Position numbers and translations under genes: made by a program. Positions 31,763 through 35,430 of a DNA stretch of 35,430 nt are shown here, piece by piece. This stretch comes from Catenaria anguillulae PL171 (Eukaryota; Blastocladiomycota; Blastocladiomycetes; Blastocladiales; Catenariaceae). The notes below the pieces were generated by a model. That model was not told the origin of the DNA. It saw only the letters and a list, made by a program, of their open reading frames with translations, and searched no databases. Numbering within the stretch: the first letter of the stretch is position 1; each line of letters begins with the position of its first letter. The stretch covers positions 1 to 35,430 of the forward strand of contig MCFL01000247.1 in assembly GCA_002102555.1 (NCBI GenBank), read 5' to 3'.

Positions 31763-32417
31763 CCCGGAGAGTCTTGTACCGCCTGTTGTCCACCCTGATA
31801 CCCTGATCCCGATGGTGAGGGCGGCGTTGTCTTTGGCTCTCGCCTTGCATGATGGAAACGAACGCGTCGTGAAGTCGCTTTCCACTTTTGTTCGTGATCG
31901 ATGGGCTGATTGGCGGCTGCACGGCTTGCTCGCAATCGCCACTCCCGTTGCCCTTGCGACGGACGGCGAGTGACCTCGTAAATACGACAATCGCCCCAGG
32001 GACATGCCTGATTCTATAGGGCACAGGTACTTGGGGGAAGGACCATGTCAGCAGCAACAACCATGAAGGGTATTGGCGAGCCATGCGGTATTTGGCGTGG
32101 TCATGGCCACTCAACCCAGCTTCAACCACAATGAACAGGGATGGATGCGAGTTGAGCCAAATCTGCTACTTTTCGACTGTGCGCGATTCATGCACCCGAC
32201 ACTTGTCGGACGCAGCCAGCTTCCAGTTTGTTGCGCTTGTTCTCGTCCGTATGCATATGTGTTGCATTCAATGCGGAGGTTTCCTTCAAAGCCATGATGA
32301 TGATTTACATGACATGTATATATGTACAAGCTGCACGGAAACGTTACAGGGCCAGCCTGTCCTCATGTAACTCCTTCGAGAGAAGCAACCTTTCCTCCAC
32401 TCGTGAGCGAATGACAG
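31763..32417. other. Intergenic region between small surface genes 2 and 3
   Basis: About 650 bases. No gene, tRNA or repeat recognised. Confidence 0.4.
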
Positions 32418-32699
32418 TTACGCCAACAGCCCAGCTCCAAAAAGTGCCACGATTACCACAGCTTGGCCTGGGACTTGATTCCCACACGCAACCACCGCGC
32501 TCGACTTGGAAGCTGACTGCGCCGCGCCTGATGCCTTGGCTGCAGCCGACCCCGTCTCAGTGGCCGGTTTGGTCGCCGCTGCCGTTGCAGTTGCGGATCC
32601 GTGACCATCGTGACCGTCGCCTTCGCCAGGGTGGTGTGCAAGGACGAGTGAAGTGCAGGTCGCGAGCAGCAAAGCAATGAGAATGGTCGAGGAGTGCAT
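32418..32699 (-). CDS. Small secreted GPI-type Ser/Ala-rich protein 3
   Basis: The intact member of the trio, 93 residues. Starts MHSSTILIALLLATCTSLVLA at 32699, a clear signal peptide. The mature part begins with a short His/Gly/Asp stretch (HHPGEGDGHDGHG) that could bind metal, then an Ala/Thr/Ser-rich spacer, and ends in the hydrophobic tail QAVVIVALFGAGLLA with TAA at 32418, as in GPI-anchor signals. An ATG further upstream in the same phase (32894) would bury the signal peptide and is less likely. Same strand and spacing style as the two genes downstream. Role unknown; probably cell surface. Confidence 0.72.
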   Translation of the reverse strand: MHSSTILIALLLATCTSLVLAHHPGEGDGHDGHGSATATAAATKPATETGSAAAKASGAAQSASKSSAVVACGNQVPGQAVVIVALFGAGLLA

Positions 32700-32825
32700 G
32701 GTCGTGAACGAGACTTGTGCGAGACGGCGTGTGTGCGTGGATGGATCGATTGGTGAAGACCTGGCCTGAGTTAGTGGTGGTTGTTGGTGATGAAGAGCCA
32801 TCGCCGACGGGTCAGCACCTGCGCA

Positions 32826-32831
32826 TTTATA
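32826..32831 (-). promoter_or_regulatory. TATA-like box of small surface gene 3
   Basis: Minus strand reads TTATTATAAATGCGC, 132 bases upstream of the ATG at 32699. Confidence 0.45.
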
Positions 32832-33451
32832 ATAACGAAGAAATCTTGGTAGACCGACACTATTGCTTCTCGTTTCTGTTCCATTTATTGACAATGCCGC
32901 CGCGTGAAAACGCGTTGCTAACTTGCTGTTCCTTCATAACAGCTCTCTAATGGAATAATAGTCTCATGACTCAGATCATTACCCAGGCAGGACCCAGAAT
33001 CGGTAGATACTGGTGTTCGGGTTCTGCACAAACCTTGCACACACATCCGAACGGCCATGACCCACAACCGAAAGCAAGTGTTATGAACACGGTTGACGAA
33101 GGGAAAGGACGTGGACAATGCGATTCACAGTCGCTTCGCAGACAGGCAGACAAGCCCACAGCGACGGCGGCAAGGCCATGACAATGAGTTGGGCGCCATA
33201 ACGCCGATGCCGTTGCTTTGGACCAAGTGTTAGCTTCCATCTTCCAAAAAGGCAGGAAAAGCAGGCCAACTTGCTGCAATGTGTGAGATGCTGAAAGGTG
33301 AAAAACGATGCATGGCAAAAACAGGAAGCATTCATGCATTTGTCATGGTAGCATTGTAGTTGCATCGCTCGCTCGGCACGCAAGAACACAAAACGACTCT
33401 TACACGCGGGAGGGTACAACATCTAGTCATCGGGAAAAAAGTGCACGGACA
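32832..33451. other. Intergenic region between small surface gene 3 and eL33
   Basis: About 620 bases without recognisable genes; holds the upstream part of gene 3 and the 3' flank of the eL33 gene. Confidence 0.4.
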
Positions 33452-33811
33452 TTAGTTGTGCATCTGGAGAGTGCAACAAACAAAATCAATAAAGCGTGGA
33501 CGTACAACGCGGGCGCGGGCACCGAACGACTTGGGGGGAACCGTGTTCTTGAAGAGAACCTTGACCACACCCGAGTTGCCGTGAGGGCGGGAGATGCGGC
33601 CCCACATGACGCGGACCTTGGAGCCGTTGATGGCACGCTCGGCCTTGTAGACGTAGGCAACACGCTTGCCGAGGTAGAACTCAGTGTCCTCCTTGGTGTT
33701 GACGCCTTCGACGCGGAGCAAGACCTGGTTGGTCTGCTGGTTGCGCTGGGAACGCTTGTAGCCGAGAATGCGGGCCTTGGAGTAGAGACTGGGGAGACGT
33801 GGGTTGGGCAT
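33452..33811 (-). CDS. RPL33: 60S ribosomal protein eL33 (L35Ae family)
   Basis: Structural protein of the large ribosomal subunit. Starts MPNPRLPSLYSKARILGYKR at 33811; the family signature runs through VEGVNTKEDTEFYLGKRVAY, GRISRPHGNSGVVKV and PPKSFGARARV. The usual C-terminus follows with RVM, here reached by removing a 42-base intron (33505-33464, GTACGT...CTCCAG). The last exon (33463-33452) is just Met-His-Asn-stop. The spliced product has 105 residues, normal for the family. The intron is a multiple of three and has no stop, so its retention would add 14 residues near the C-terminus (VRPRFIDFVCCTLQ). Divergent from the membrane protein gene at 34614. Confidence 0.94.
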   Translation of the reverse strand: MPNPRLPSLYSKARILGYKRSQRNQQTNQVLLRVEGVNTKEDTEFYLGKRVAYVYKAERAINGSKVRVMWGRISRPHGNSGVVKVLFKNTVPPKSFGARARVVRPRFIDFVCCTLQMHN

Positions 33812-34613
33812 GGTGCAGCGTGCAAGGTGTTAGATTGACGTTGGATTCTGGGTGCAATGATAGTTTCCCGGAATGTGTTTCCCAGGCCCATGAACCATCT
33901 GCCGCCGCTTGACAGAAATATCCGGCTGTTACGACGCTTGATTCGAACGACAAGTCGTTGGGGTCGGAAAGGGGGTGGCAAAGTCTGCCGAAGGTTGATG
34001 GCGGGACTCATGGGTTTCAGGGCAAATAGCGGTCGAGCAGAGGTTCGGCATGCAATTAGGAAGGTATGCGTCGGGTCCGAAAGTTGCATAGGCGAAATGA
34101 CAGCTCACGTGAAGCGGGCGAGAAACGGCGGGAACAGGTTGGCAGTTTGGAAAGCGGCGGCAGCTGGTTCATGGTATCTGGATCGACGACATGGCGGGAT
34201 GATTCATGGCAGATGAAATGCATTGATTCTTACCGGACAGACATCGTGGTTGCTTTGCGAAGTCACGGAGGATGACTATAGGCGAAAAAGGGTGGACACA
34301 CGCTGCTGGCTGTTGCCTGCGATTCTGAGTGGATTGCGGATGGCCGGTGTGGCGTTCAAGGATCGCCGTGGGTCGCCGATCGACCGCGCGCGCCTTGTTC
34401 GCAGGTTCGATTGCGCGTCGAGACTTGACTGCCACTGTATCGATATGCTTCCGTGGATTATATATACTTGCGGAAATATGACAACGGCCCGGCCAAAAAA
34501 GGACCGCACGGGTGAAAGAAATTAAAAATGAAATAGCCTCATGAAAAGTAAAACAGTCACTCTGTTCATCCTGTACTACAAGCAAACTGCTACTCTACCC
34601 AGACCTTGGCATC
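33812..34613. promoter_or_regulatory. Divergent intergenic region (eL33 / membrane protein)
   Basis: About 800 bases between two divergent starts; must hold the eL33 promoter. A TATA-like ATTATATATACTTG lies at 34456-34469 on the plus strand. No further gene is seen. Confidence 0.4.
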
Positions 34614-35430
34614 ATGACTGGCACTACTGGGACAAGCATCAACCGGACCCTTCAGGAGATTCGAGACCCAACGATTTATGGTTTAACCATCTTCAGCTTT
34701 TTATTGGCGATCACCATGGTGGTGACAGCCATGTATCAACTATGGATGCGGAAAACCAAGTTCTATGTCGCTGCGTCGTTTTGACGCTGCCACAATTCAT
34801 TGAGAAGCCGTGTACTTATCGTCCTACCACGGTGTTGCCCACACAGTATGTCGTATTGCTCCTGTTCCCACTGGAACCATTGGTCGTCTGGCTCACCCGA
34901 CTTGCACACGGCAGAACCTTTATCTTGTTGTTCGCATGTATTCGCCAATCTTGACAATGGCCATGCTCTCCTCGCTTTCAATTGTCCGATTTCGATGTGC
35001 GTGAATCATACCCGCTTGCATTCACTTCACCATTATTCATCAAATGTCTGATCAATAGTCTTAACGGCTCACCGACAACTCAAGTTCTTCACCACCATAT
35101 CTATCACGGCTTCCTGGGCTTTATTGGTCTCTTAACGCTCGTCACAATTAGCGTCATTGCTGCATCGTACATTGAGCAAGCCAGTGACCCGTACTTCACC
35201 GCCCATCCATACCGCCGCCTAATGCCCATGGTCTTTATGACACTGGCGACCATCACAGATATTGCGTTCAGTTTTCTCGGCTTTGGATTTTTGTGGAAAG
35301 CGCGCGCCAAGATTCTCGCAAGGAGCAACCCAAGCGACCCGAATCGGTCTGGGATGGTGTCTTCGTCGCCAAGTGCGGGAAAAGCGACGAATGGAAGCAC
35401 TGACGAACTGTCCACAGTGAGTGCAGCTGG
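34614..35430 (+). CDS. Multi-pass membrane protein, 3' partial
   Basis: Not identified. The likely start is MTGTTGTSINRTLQEIRD at 34614, followed by a membrane helix (GLTIFSFLLAITMVVTAMY). A second helix lies in VRMYSPILTMAMLSSLSIV (about 34930-34985). An intron probably runs 34997-35084 (GTGCGT...CTCAAG), after which come HHHIYHGFLGFIGLLTLVTI, SYIEQASDPYFTAHPYRRL, MPMVFMTLATITDIAFSFLG and a basic end (WKARAKI), then a Ser-rich region that runs out of the window. The first intron (between about 34730 and 34850) is uncertain. Several helices with short loops suggest a 7TM-like or transporter protein, but no signature allows a family name. Confidence 0.55.

Overview
The window looks like nuclear DNA of a fungus. 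It has a chitin synthase, short GT-AG introns (about 42-144 bases, donors mostly GTACGT or GTGCGT), GC-rich coding exons, RNA polymerase III-type tRNA genes and RMD1-, SRP68- and eL33-type genes. An early-diverging zoosporic fungus (Blastocladiomycota or Chytridiomycota) would fit, but that placement is inference.

Left part (1-12.2 kb): ordinary single-copy genes. These are the 3' part of an endonuclease III homologue (NTH1, +), a multi-exon chitin synthase (-), a DUF155/RMD1-family membrane protein with a very long low-complexity N-terminus (-), and SRP68 of the signal recognition particle (+). The last two are divergent and share a 353-base promoter region.

Centre (12.4-23.1 kb): a giant, nearly perfect inverted duplication. 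Arms of 4343 bases (12394-16736) and 4356 bases (18741-23096) surround a unique 2.0-kb loop. Each arm carries the same four tRNA genes (Gln-CTG, Ser-CGA, Arg-ACG, His-GTG), about 1 kb of non-coding DNA, the 3' end of a hemerythrin-like (HHE) gene, and the 5' half of a LINE-like reverse transcriptase/RNase H element. Only the right-hand element is full length (16736-20767, minus strand). It is bounded by imperfect 36-base terminal inverted repeats, unusual for a non-LTR element, and starts 22 bases upstream of tRNA-His. The HHE gene is complete only beyond the right arm, so the right arm is the likely source and the left arm the copy, joined behind SRP68. The left arm stops at the exact terminal base of the element, which suggests a fold-back event started at a break at the element end.

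Right part (23.1-35.4 kb): the HHE gene (-, with an in-frame stop), a leucine-rich-repeat single-pass membrane protein (-), mitochondrial aspartate aminotransferase (+), three related small Ser/Thr/Ala-rich surface-type proteins in tandem (-), ribosomal protein eL33 (-), and the 5' part of a multi-pass membrane protein (+) running off the end. The genes do not form one pathway. The noteworthy system is the palindrome with its tRNA cluster and the TIR-bounded retroelement.
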